The notes beneath the pieces are model-generated. The model was given only the letters and a program-made list of their open reading frames with translations. It did not search any database and had not been told where the DNA came from. From positions 110,967-174,966 of the forward strand of contig NZ_JAXIVS010000018.1 of assembly GCF_034259325.1 (NCBI RefSeq): a stretch of 64,000 nucleotides of DNA, in the 5' to 3' direction. Positions 1-7,730 of this stretch are shown piece by piece. Source of the DNA: Hyalangium ruber (GTDB lineage: Bacteria > Myxococcota > Myxococcia > Myxococcales > Myxococcaceae). Position 1 is the stretch's first letter, and the number at the start of each line of letters is the position of its first letter. The position numbers and the translations under genes are program-made.

Positions 1-334
1 GGACGACCGGCCCCAGGTGGACGCCGACGCGCAGCTCCATCCGCTGATCCGGAGCGGCCAGCCGGTTGCGCCCGGCGACCCGCTCCTGGAGCGCGACACC
101 AAAGCGCACCGCCGACAGCCCTCGCTCGAACTCGAGCAGGAAGCCGTCCTCCATCATCTTCACTTCACGGCCACCATGCCGCGGAAGCAGCTCCCGCACG
201 AGGCGTGCATGCTCCTCGAGGAGCGGGAACTCCAGTGACTGTAGCTGCGAGCCAGGACCCACCATGGCGGTAGACATGATGGCGGTGACTTGGCGTTTCT
301 CGGGTTCAGGCGCTTCCATCAGAGAAGCCTCCAT
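1..334 (-). CDS. Class III nucleotidyl-cyclase-like protein, N-terminus only (partial)
   Basis: The frame is open from ATG at 334 (in-frame second ATG at 319) to the window edge, about 111 codons. The reading contains a KMMEDGFLLEF segment followed by a helix and RVGVHLGPVV, which is the pattern of class III adenylate/guanylate cyclase catalytic domains (KxxGDGFLLEF ... RIGIHLGDVV). The first metal-binding aspartate normally seen in a FTDxVG-type strand is not there: the strand reads STAMVG. This suggests a degenerate or regulatory cyclase domain rather than an active enzyme, though most of the protein lies outside the window. A poly-G Shine-Dalgarno-like run precedes ATG 334. In such proteins the domain often heads a TPR or ATPase module; that part is not visible. 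Confidence 0.72.
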   Translation of the reverse strand, partial: MEASLMEAPEPEKRQVTAIMSTAMVGPGSQLQSLEFPLLEEHARLVRELLPRHGGREVKMMEDGFLLEFERGLSAVRFGVALQERVAGRNRLAAPDQRMELRVGVHLGPVV

Positions 335-592
335 TCCCCCCCAGTGCTGGCAGGGATGTTAACCCAAGAACAGATTCACGGTGCCAGGGGCGCGCAGTGA
401 AACTGTCCCTGCTGGGTAGGATGAGAGCTGCTCATTCCTGACGCGACGCACAACCCTGTGTGTTCCAAGCTTCACACTGGGCCAGGCAACCCACGGGGGC
501 AGGCGGTTCTGGCGAGTCCGGTGTCGGACAAGGCCTCCATCGAGCGCGACGGGAGGCCTCAGGCTCTGAGGAAGCGCGGGGTGGGCGAACCC

Positions 593-2653
593 CTACCGGG
601 GCTGAGCCGCGCGCAGCTCCTCCACGAGGCGCTGGGCGGCGTAGACATGCTCGAGCGCGGCGAGCAACCCCGCCCCATGCACGGCCACCGCGCGGTGGGT
701 TTGAGGCACGTAGGCGTACCGGGCCCCGAGCGAGTGCAGGTTGCTGTCGAAGATGAGCCCCACCACGTGCCCGTCCCTGTTCACCACGGGCGAGCCGGAG
801 TTGCCGCCGATGATGTCGTTGGTGGTGGCCATGTCCAGCGGCGTCTCCTGAGGCACCTTGCCCTGAGCCGCCAGCCACGAGTCCGGCAGCCGGAAGGGCT
901 CCTTGCCGGTGTGGCGGGCCCACGCACCGGCGAAGGTGGTGAGGGGCGCCACCGCGCGGCCATTCTCCTCCCAGCCCTTCACCGCGCCGTAGCTCAGGCG
1001 CAGGGTGAAGGTGGCATCCGGGTAACCCGTGGTGCCGTACACCGCGAGGTGCGCCTGGGCGATTCGCTCATTGCTGCGCTTGAGCACCGCCTCCACCGTG
1101 TCCTCGTAGCGCTTGCGCGCCGCGCGTGCCGCCGCGTCCACCTTGCGCGCCAGCACCACCATCGGATCCTCCGAGGCCTCCACCGCCGCCTTGCCGCCTT
1201 CCAGCAGCGCCTGCCGCACCTTCACGTCCCGGAGCTTCGAGCCCGTCACCAGCGCGCGCGCCAGCTCCGCCGGAGCCTCGCGGCCCAGCACCGCCTGGAC
1301 GAAGGGCTCGTCGGCGCCCAGCGTCTCGCGCAGCCGGTTGAGGCTGAACGCCAGCGTGGCCACCTCCAGCTCCTCGGGAATGGGCGCCTCGCGCAGCAAC
1401 TGCTGGCGAAGCGTGGGGAGCTGAGCATCCGTGTACTCCCGCAACCGCTCCGCGTTGGGCTTGGGCAGCTCCTCTGCGGCGCGCACCAGATGCCTCGCCA
1501 GGGTGAAGAGCTCGGACTGGAAGCCGTCTCCCGCCTCCTTCATGCGGTACTCGGGCAGCATGGGGCGGTACACCTGCAGCGCCTTGGCCACCTCCTCCCA
1601 GGCCCCCGCAGTGGAGGCCTTCAGCTTGGGGTTGGCGGTCACCCGGGCCCGCAGCGCCGCCTCCTCCTTTCGCTTCAGGGAGAGCAGCGATGGGTCCGCC
1701 AGCGCCTGGTGCCGACCGCGCAGCGCCTTGAGCCCGTTCTCCACCGAGCGCAGCCGCGCGCGGGTGGTGCGCAGGCGCTCCGGCGAGCCGCTGGAGAACT
1801 CGCGCAGCATGCCGCGCAGCTCCGAGAGGTGCAGCAGGGTGTAGGGCAGCGCCACGTCCCGCTGGAACTCCAGCTCCGCCACGCTGCTCTTGCGCTCGGT
1901 ACCCCCTGGGTGGCCGGAGACGAAGACGAGCTCCCCCTCCTTCACGCTCTGCTTCGCCCAGGGCAGGTAGTGCGGGCTCTGGGCCGGCTGGCCATTCTCC
2001 CACACGCGCAGGAAGGCCACGTCATAGCCATAGCGGGGGAAGTTGAAGTTGTCCGGGTCTCCCCCAAAGCTGGCCATGGGGAACTCGGGGGCGAAGGCCA
2101 GGCGCACATCCTGGAAGCGGCGGTACTTATAAAGGTGGTACTTGCCTCCGTTGAAGAGCGTCACCACGTCACAGCGCACCTCTGGCCCGGTGGCGCACGC
2201 CGCCTCCACTTTGGCCATCTCCGCCTTGAGGCCTGTGTTGAAGGCCGCGCCGCTGAGCCCCTGAGTGGCGGCATTCATACGCGCGGTGATGTCCGTCATC
2301 TCCACGAGCTGATTGGCCTCCACCTTGGGGCAGCGCAGCTCATCCTTCGGCTCGGGCGCGACGAAGCCCGTGGCCAGCAGGTCCTTGCGCGGCGAGGACA
2401 GGTCCTCCACACAGCCGCGAATGCAGTGGTGGTTGGTCATCACCAACCCCTGGGGGGAGACGAAGCTGGCCGAGCACCCACCCGCCAGCCGCACGGAGCC
2501 CAGGCGGACCTGGTTCAGCCAGGCCTGCGTCGGAGCAAAGCCGTAGGCTCGCTTCACGGCTTCGGAAGGGAAGGCGTCATAGGTCCACATCCCCTCCTCC
2601 GCGCGGGCGGAGAGGGACAGCAGCAGGCCAAGGGCGAGCAGAAGGCGGTACAC
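593..2653 (-). CDS. S46-family dipeptidyl-peptidase (DPP7/DPP11-like), exported
   Basis: A 686-residue protein, the usual size for peptidase family S46, which removes dipeptides from peptide N-termini in the periplasm or at the cell surface. A signal peptide (about residues 1-18, ending SARA) follows a GTG start at 2653 that has an AAGGA site upstream; the frame stays open beyond it to 3349 but that part is not protein-like. The chymotrypsin-fold catalytic motifs are TNHHC at residues 73-77 and GGNSGSP with the nucleophile Ser619. Counting 18 residues on from the nucleophile, the position that is Gly in DPP7 and Arg in DPP11 is Ser637 (motif FDSN), so the P1 preference cannot be assigned to either class. 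Single gene, followed on the same strand by the partial cyclase 258 bases away. Confidence 0.93.
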   Translation of the reverse strand: MYRLLLALGLLLSLSARAEEGMWTYDAFPSEAVKRAYGFAPTQAWLNQVRLGSVRLAGGCSASFVSPQGLVMTNHHCIRGCVEDLSSPRKDLLATGFVAPEPKDELRCPKVEANQLVEMTDITARMNAATQGLSGAAFNTGLKAEMAKVEAACATGPEVRCDVVTLFNGGKYHLYKYRRFQDVRLAFAPEFPMASFGGDPDNFNFPRYGYDVAFLRVWENGQPAQSPHYLPWAKQSVKEGELVFVSGHPGGTERKSSVAELEFQRDVALPYTLLHLSELRGMLREFSSGSPERLRTTRARLRSVENGLKALRGRHQALADPSLLSLKRKEEAALRARVTANPKLKASTAGAWEEVAKALQVYRPMLPEYRMKEAGDGFQSELFTLARHLVRAAEELPKPNAERLREYTDAQLPTLRQQLLREAPIPEELEVATLAFSLNRLRETLGADEPFVQAVLGREAPAELARALVTGSKLRDVKVRQALLEGGKAAVEASEDPMVVLARKVDAAARAARKRYEDTVEAVLKRSNERIAQAHLAVYGTTGYPDATFTLRLSYGAVKGWEENGRAVAPLTTFAGAWARHTGKEPFRLPDSWLAAQGKVPQETPLDMATTNDIIGGNSGSPVVNRDGHVVGLIFDSNLHSLGARYAYVPQTHRAVAVHGAGLLAALEHVYAAQRLVEELRAAQPR

Positions 2654-2782
2654 GGGCGGGCGTCCTTGCGGGAATCGACGGGGGCGCCTGTTCTTTCCTG
2701 GGAGGATGCCCGCGTCAACTCCATGCGCCTGGCCACGCATGGGACTTGAGTCGCGAGCCAAGAGGCCGGAAGGTGTACCCGA

Positions 2783-3925
2783 ATGCCCGCGAAGCACTAC
2801 ATCTACCTGGTCCCCGGCTTCTTCGGCTTCACCAACCTGGGGGAGCTGGTCTACTTCGGCCACGTCCGAGACTTCCTCCAGGCGGAGTTTGCCCGGCGGG
2901 GGGTGGAGGCGGAGGTGGTGAACATCCTCTCGCACCCTACGGCCTCCATCCGGCAGCGGGCCGCGGACCTGCTCACGGGAGTGCAGACCACCGCCAGTGC
3001 GGACGAGGGGCCCATCCACCTCGTTGGCCACTCCACCGGAGGGCTGGACTCGCGGCTGTTCGTCAGCCCGGGGGCCTCGCTGCGCGAGGGGCTGGAGTTG
3101 GAATCCTATGCACGGCGGGTACGCACGGTGGTGACGGTGTCCACGCCGCACGCGGGCACGCCCCTGGCGTCCTTCTTCCTGGGGCTGTTTGGCCAGCAGC
3201 TCTTGAAGCTGCTGACGCTCTTCACGGTGTACGTGCTGCGCTTCGGGCGGCTGCCGCTGAAGGTGGCCTTCCGGCTGGGGCACCTGCTGGCGCGGGCGGA
3301 TAATCAGCTCGGCTGGAAGCAGACGATCCTGGACCAGCTCTTCGACCAACTGCTGGGAGACTTCTCGGCGGACCGGCGCGAGGCGCTCTCGCGCTTCCTA
3401 GGGGACGTGGGCAAGGACACCTCGCTCATTCCCCAGCTCACGCCCGAGGGAATCGACCTGTTCAACGCGGGGTGCGCGGACCGGCCCGGGGTCCGTTACG
3501 GCTCGGTGGTGACGCAGGCCCGGCCGCCCTCGCTGCGCACCCGGTTCTCGGCGGGGCTCGACCCGTACGCGCAAATCACGCACACGGTGTACGCGTTCGT
3601 CTACGGCCAGACGCAGCGCATGCCGCTGAACAGGGTTCCGCCGCACACGCCGGAGCAGACCGCGGCGCTGGTGGAGGCCTTCGGGGCCCTGCCGGGGCTG
3701 CAGGCGTGTGATGGCATCGTCCCCACGCGCTCGCAGGTCTACGGCAAGGTGATTGGGGCGGTACGGGCCGACCACCTGGACGCCATCGGGCACTTCGACC
3801 AGCCCTCGCACCAGCCGCCGCACGTGGACTGGCTCATCTCCGGCTCCGGCTTCCGTCGTCCCCAGTTCGAGAAGCTCTGGAAGGACGTGGCCGACTTCCT
3901 CCTGGCGGAAGAAGCGCCGCGCTGA
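2783..3925 (+). CDS. Triacylglycerol lipase-like alpha/beta hydrolase
   Basis: A 380-residue protein starting at ATG 2783 with GGAAGG nine bases upstream. It opens with a strand and oxyanion-hole region YLVPGFFGF and has the nucleophile elbow GHSTGG near residue 82, the serine-hydrolase G-x-S-x-G of lipases and esterases. A conserved STPHAGTPLA segment follows at about residue 120, as in bacterial triacylglycerol lipases. The catalytic His is probably in the C-terminal HFDQPSHQ or PHVDW region. There is no signal peptide, so it is cytoplasmic or exported by another route. It diverges from the S46 gene, with 129 bases between them. The substrate is unknown. Confidence 0.85.
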   Translation: MPAKHYIYLVPGFFGFTNLGELVYFGHVRDFLQAEFARRGVEAEVVNILSHPTASIRQRAADLLTGVQTTASADEGPIHLVGHSTGGLDSRLFVSPGASLREGLELESYARRVRTVVTVSTPHAGTPLASFFLGLFGQQLLKLLTLFTVYVLRFGRLPLKVAFRLGHLLARADNQLGWKQTILDQLFDQLLGDFSADRREALSRFLGDVGKDTSLIPQLTPEGIDLFNAGCADRPGVRYGSVVTQARPPSLRTRFSAGLDPYAQITHTVYAFVYGQTQRMPLNRVPPHTPEQTAALVEAFGALPGLQACDGIVPTRSQVYGKVIGAVRADHLDAIGHFDQPSHQPPHVDWLISGSGFRRPQFEKLWKDVADFLLAEEAPR

Positions 3926-3940
3926 GCCCGGTGCGAAAAA

Positions 3941-3966
3941 GTCACTTCTAGACCTCTAGAAGTGAC
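3941..3966. repeat. Perfect 12-bp inverted repeat, terminator-like on the minus strand
   Basis: GTCACTTCTAGA and its exact complement are separated by two bases. AAAAA lies just to its left, so read on the minus strand the hairpin is followed by TTTTT, the form of an intrinsic terminator. On the plus strand, where the lipase gene ends 16 bases earlier, there is no T tract. No leftward gene reads into it, so it may instead be an operator. The arms are AT-rich for this genome. Confidence 0.6.
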
Positions 3967-4057
3967 CTGACCGCAACCGTCCACGCCGTGAGACGCAGGA
4001 GTCCAGCCGCTTGGACGCCTGCGAGCGCATCTCCTTGCCTCCGAAGGAGCGCTGCTC

Positions 4058-4073
4058 TGGCACGTGTACTGCA
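4058..4073 (+). promoter_or_regulatory. Candidate sigma-54 (-24/-12) promoter
   Basis: TGGCACGTGTACTGCA matches the RpoN consensus TGGCAC-N5-TTGC with exact GG-N10-GC spacing and one mismatch in the -12 element. It lies 60 bases before the start codon at 4133. Myxobacteria use sigma-54 widely, but this is a pattern match only. Confidence 0.45.
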
Positions 4074-4132
4074 CTGCCGCGGGCTCGCCGCGTTGACGTG
4101 GTGTCAGCGCAGCACTCCAAAGGAGGACCGAC

Positions 4133-4813
4133 ATGAATCCCGGTATAGATAGCAGTGCAACCACGGTGATGACGCTGGAACAGGCACGTGACGCCCTGCT
4201 CCAGCTCGCGGAGCAGACGAACATCAACCACCACCGCATCGGCCACATCTACAACTACGTGGTGGGGAAGAAGCTGGCGGAGACGAGCGGGTACAAGAAC
4301 GCCCAGGTCTACTTCAGCCAGCACGTCAAGGTGCTCTCGCAGGCGATGCTCAGCATGTGCGGCACCGTGGCGCGAGCCTTCACCGAGACGGCCTGCGTCA
4401 ACTACGGCGTGTACCGGCTGAGCGCACTGCTGACCTACGCCAAGGCCAATGCCCTCCAGCTCTCGCGAGAAGAGCCAGGCCCCACGCCCATCAACGTGCC
4501 GACGGAAGATGGGCAGTCCGTGGAGCAGAAGCTCTTTGCCGACTGCACCCTGGAAGAGCTGAAACTGGCGGTGAAGTCCAAGCGCGAGCAGGACCGCACG
4601 CCACTGCCGGACCAGGACCAGGCTCGGGTTCAGGCCCTGCGCGAGAGCATCGCCCGGCACTTCACCGGGCAAGAGCCCTCGAGGACGAACGTCAAGGCGA
4701 GGGTCCTCAAGGACATCACCTACGTCACGCTGCAGGACGTGCCTGTCACGCATCTGGAGCGACTGACCGAGGCGCTGGTCGACGGCATCATCTTCTCGCG
4801 TCCCGCCACGTAG
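4133..4813 (+). CDS. Conserved-looking hypothetical protein, 226 aa
   Basis: ATG 4133 is preceded by an excellent AAAGGAGG site. I do not recognise a named family. The first 110 residues look like a compact helical domain (INHHRIGHIYNYVVGKKLAE, then aromatic-rich helices), which resembles small DNA-associated helical proteins but shows no clear helix-turn-helix. The rest is charged, with a QEPSRTNVKARVL linker and a final helix, and has no signal peptide or membrane segment, so it is probably cytoplasmic. A candidate sigma-54 promoter sits 60 bases upstream and the HNH nuclease gene follows after 56 bases on the same strand, so the two could be cotranscribed. Confidence 0.7.
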   Translation: MNPGIDSSATTVMTLEQARDALLQLAEQTNINHHRIGHIYNYVVGKKLAETSGYKNAQVYFSQHVKVLSQAMLSMCGTVARAFTETACVNYGVYRLSALLTYAKANALQLSREEPGPTPINVPTEDGQSVEQKLFADCTLEELKLAVKSKREQDRTPLPDQDQARVQALRESIARHFTGQEPSRTNVKARVLKDITYVTLQDVPVTHLERLTEALVDGIIFSRPAT

Positions 4814-4869
4814 GCGGTTGCCAGGCAGGGGCCTCTGGAGTCGCGCTATGCTGTGCCTGCTCCCAGGGC

Positions 4870-5817
4870 ATGCCCGCTTCCTCCTTCTCCAGCACCGATC
4901 CTGATTGGCCCATTCGGCAGGCCGCGTTCCAGCGGCTCGCCGAGCTGACGCGGCTACACGGTGGGGTGCTGCCCTGGGACAAGGTGGCCGAAGGCTTCAG
5001 CTTTCGTGGTGAGCCCCTCTACTTCGCAACCAAGGCAGAGGGCATCTTCCGACCACGGCAGATGCAAGGCGGGGCGCTGTCCATCAAGACCACCGTCCCT
5101 CGGCGGGGGCGCATTGCCCGCTACGACGACATCGCCTCGGATGATGGAGCCTTCTTCTACCGCTTCAAGGGAGAGGATCCCCAGAATCACTCCAACCAGT
5201 TGCTCGCCAGGGCCGAAGCACTCAAGGCCCCGCTCATCTACTTCTATGGCGTGGCGCCCGGCATGTATCGCCCCATCTGGCCCGCGTACATTGCCCGCTT
5301 CGAGCCCCAAACCCTCACCTGTGAAGTCGTCGCGGACGAAGCCTTGCCGGTCGAACCTCCCGGGACAGCGCTCCACGACGCGACGGCGGACCGTATCCGC
5401 CGTGGGTACATCACCGTCCAGGCCAAGAAGCGCATCCACCAGGAGACCTTCAGGCTCCATGTGCTCGATGCCTACGGCTGTCGCTGCGCCATCTGCCGCC
5501 TCCCCCGCCCCGAGCTGCTCCAGGCAGCGCACATCCTCCCCGACCGGGATGAGCGCGGCGTTCCCGAGGTGCCCAACGGACTGGCCCTGTGCCACCTCCA
5601 TCACGGCGCCTTCGACGCGGATCTGCTGGGCATCCGCCCGGATGGGCACATCGAGTTGGCTCCCACCCTTCGGGAGACACGTGACGGCCCTACCCTGGAA
5701 CATGCGCTCAAGGCCTTTGATGGACAGCCCATCATCAAGCCCGTCCGGCAAGACCACTGGCCTCGCGAGCAGTTCCTGGAAGAGCGCTACGCCCGGTTCC
5801 TTCAGCGCGCGGCCTGA
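4870..5817 (+). CDS. HNH endonuclease domain protein (putative restriction endonuclease type)
   Basis: 315 residues from ATG 4870; the frame is open upstream but reads as a shadow of the previous gene. Residues about 215-265 form an HNH_2-type module: CAICRLPRP, then AAHILP, then NGLALCHLHHGAFD, giving the zinc-like Cys pair, the central His and the asparagine/histidine of the beta-beta-alpha-metal nuclease fold. The N-terminal 190 residues (aromatic-rich, KTTVPRRGR, YFYGVAPGMYRPIWP) look like the DNA-recognition half found in McrA-like or modification-dependent HNH enzymes. No methyltransferase is adjacent, so a classic restriction-modification pair is unlikely; a modification-dependent or defence nuclease is possible. 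It ends six bases from the convergent DUF4442 gene. Confidence 0.88.
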   Translation: MPASSFSSTDPDWPIRQAAFQRLAELTRLHGGVLPWDKVAEGFSFRGEPLYFATKAEGIFRPRQMQGGALSIKTTVPRRGRIARYDDIASDDGAFFYRFKGEDPQNHSNQLLARAEALKAPLIYFYGVAPGMYRPIWPAYIARFEPQTLTCEVVADEALPVEPPGTALHDATADRIRRGYITVQAKKRIHQETFRLHVLDAYGCRCAICRLPRPELLQAAHILPDRDERGVPEVPNGLALCHLHHGAFDADLLGIRPDGHIELAPTLRETRDGPTLEHALKAFDGQPIIKPVRQDHWPREQFLEERYARFLQRAA

Positions 5818-5823
5818 CCTCCC

Positions 5824-6315
5824 TCAGAGCTTCTTCACCGCGTCGAGGAAGCGCACCTCGGTGACGACGGTGCCATCCTCGGCCAGCAGCTTCACGGGCA
5901 GCCACGCCTCGGCTTTGTCACCCTTCTGGCGCAGCGCGCCCTCCAACGCGGAGAACACCTCGGCGGGTGGCTCGCAGAGGGCATACACCTTGCCCCGGCC
6001 TTGGGAGCGGAAGTCCGCCTCCACCCGCTTCACGAGCGAGCGGTACGCGTTGGGCGGAAAGCGACGCAGGAGCCACAGGCCCGCGGTCAGCTCCGCCGCC
6101 GTCATCTGCACACCGAAGTAGAGAGCGCCCACGTGGTTCTTCGTGCGCCGCTTGAGCGGCACGGAGATGTGGGCGCGCGTGTCCGACACCTCCTCCACCT
6201 TGAGCCCCAGCCCGCCCGCCGCGGGGATGATTCGGGGCAGCGCGGCGCTCAGCAGGAGGTTCGCCGTGCCAGGAGACAGCTGCCGCAACCGCTCGAGGAC
6301 GTCCATGGCTCGCAT
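5824..6315 (-). CDS. DUF4442 hotdog-fold (thioesterase-like) protein
   Basis: A 163-residue cytoplasmic protein with AGAGGAAA before ATG 6315. The pattern of an N-terminal helix, a strand with VPLKRRTKNHVGALYFG and a following long helix (AAELTAGLWLL) is that of DUF4442, a single hotdog-domain family related to acyl-CoA thioesterases (PaaI/YiiD C-terminal type). NHVGALYFG corresponds to the N-H-x-G turn at the start of the hotdog helix. It probably acts on an acyl thioester, but the substrate is unknown. It is divergent from the amine oxidase gene, with 68 bases between them. Confidence 0.82.
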   Translation of the reverse strand: MRAMDVLERLRQLSPGTANLLLSAALPRIIPAAGGLGLKVEEVSDTRAHISVPLKRRTKNHVGALYFGVQMTAAELTAGLWLLRRFPPNAYRSLVKRVEADFRSQGRGKVYALCEPPAEVFSALEGALRQKGDKAEAWLPVKLLAEDGTVVTEVRFLDAVKKL

Positions 6316-6383
6316 GGGTTTCCTCTAAGAGCTTTGGTCGCGCCCCGTCAACCCGGCCGTCTACAGTGTACCCAGGAGGGCAC

Positions 6384-7730
6384 ATGGCCCCGGACGCGGA
6401 CGTCATCATCATCGGCGCGGGGGTGGCGGGACTCACCACGGCCCGAGCGCTCACCCGGGCTGGCGCCTCCGTCCTCGTGCTGGAAGCCCGAGACCGCGTG
6501 GGCGGGCGCACGCTGAGCCAGCCCGTGGGAGGGGATGTGGTGGACCTGGGAGGCCAGTGGGTCGGGCCCCACCAGCGCCACATCCTGCGGCTGGCGGATG
6601 AACTCGGCCTGAAGCGCTTCCCCCAGTTCCACCACGGCACCAAGGTGTTGGACATCCGAGGCGAGCGCCGCACCTACCGAGGCAAGGTGCCATCGCTGCC
6701 GCTGCTGAGCCTGTTGGATCTCCAGCGCTCCGTGTGGAAGCTGGACAGGCTCGCCCGCCAGGTGCCGTTGGAAGCACCCCACGCGGCGCCCAAGGCCGCC
6801 GAGTGGGATGCCCTTTCCCTGGAGGAGTGGAAGCAGCGGCACATCCCCACCTGGGGCGCCCAGGCAGCGCTGGACGTGGCCACGCGGGCCATCTTCGGCG
6901 CCGAGCCGCGCGAGCTGTCCTTCCTCCACTTCCTCTTCTACGTCCACTCCAACGGCGGGCTGATGCCGCTGGCGGAGATCGAGAACGGCGCGCAGGCCGA
7001 GCGCCTGGAGGGGGGCGCGCAGGGCATCTCCCGCAGGATGGCCGAGCCCCTGGGAGCGCGCGTGGTGCTCTCGGCGCCCGTGCGCGCGGTACACCAGGAC
7101 GCCAACGGAGTCACGGTGCATGGAGAGGGGCGCAGTTGGACCGCCCGCTACGCGGTGGTGGCGGTGCCCCCCGCGCTCGCCGAGCGGATGGACTTCGGCG
7201 CGGAGCTACCGGCCACGCGCCGACGCGCGCACACGGAGCTCCCCATGGGCAGCGTCATCAAGATGGTGGCCACCTACGCCCGCCCCTTCTGGCGCGAGGC
7301 AGGCTACTCGGGCGAAGCGGTGAGTGACGTGGGGCCCATTCGGCTGTGCTTCGATGACTCGGGGCCGGGCGGGCACCACCCGGCCCTCGTGGGCTTCTTC
7401 CTCGGAGACACCGCGAAGGCCTGGACGCAGAAGCGCGCCGAGGAGCGCCAGCGCGCTGCCCTGGAATGCCTGGCGCGCTTCTTCGGTCCCGAGGCTCTCG
7501 CGCCCACCGCCTACGCGGACCTGGATTGGATCGCCGAGCCGTGGAGCACGGGTTGCTACGTGGGCCTGCCCCGCCTTGGGACGCTGACCGCCATTGGGGA
7601 CGCGCTGAGGGCTCCGTGCGGCCGGGTACACTGGGCGGGCACGGAGACGGCGCGGGAGGGCTGCGGCTACATCGACGGAGCGGTGGAGTCGGGTGAGCGC
7701 GCCGCCACCGAGCTCTCCGCGAGAAGGTGA
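6384..7730 (+). CDS. Flavin-containing amine oxidase (FAD-dependent)
   Basis: 448 residues. ATG 6384 is chosen because AGGAGGG sits correctly before it; an in-frame ATG at 6366 is less good. The dinucleotide-binding motif GAGVAGL with EARDRVGGR is at the N-terminus, GGQWVGPHQ follows, and the C-terminal FAD motif is WAGTETA...GYIDGAVESGERAA, together diagnostic of the MAO/amine oxidase family. Cys391 in STGCY aligns by position with the cysteine that carries covalent FAD in monoamine oxidases. The substrate could be a monoamine, polyamine or amino acid. Its stop overlaps the next start by GTGA, so it is translationally coupled to selO. Confidence 0.92.
   Translation: MAPDADVIIIGAGVAGLTTARALTRAGASVLVLEARDRVGGRTLSQPVGGDVVDLGGQWVGPHQRHILRLADELGLKRFPQFHHGTKVLDIRGERRTYRGKVPSLPLLSLLDLQRSVWKLDRLARQVPLEAPHAAPKAAEWDALSLEEWKQRHIPTWGAQAALDVATRAIFGAEPRELSFLHFLFYVHSNGGLMPLAEIENGAQAERLEGGAQGISRRMAEPLGARVVLSAPVRAVHQDANGVTVHGEGRSWTARYAVVAVPPALAERMDFGAELPATRRRAHTELPMGSVIKMVATYARPFWREAGYSGEAVSDVGPIRLCFDDSGPGGHHPALVGFFLGDTAKAWTQKRAEERQRAALECLARFFGPEALAPTAYADLDWIAEPWSTGCYVGLPRLGTLTAIGDALRAPCGRVHWAGTETAREGCGYIDGAVESGERAATELSARR

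Noticed and set aside
458..2749. Long plus-strand open frame opposite the S46 peptidase
   Set aside because: It is a GC-bias shadow: composition is His/Arg/Leu-rich, it shows no domain, and it fully overlaps a gene with clear catalytic motifs.
4870..5817. Complete restriction-modification system
   Set aside because: The HNH gene has no methyltransferase neighbour in the window.
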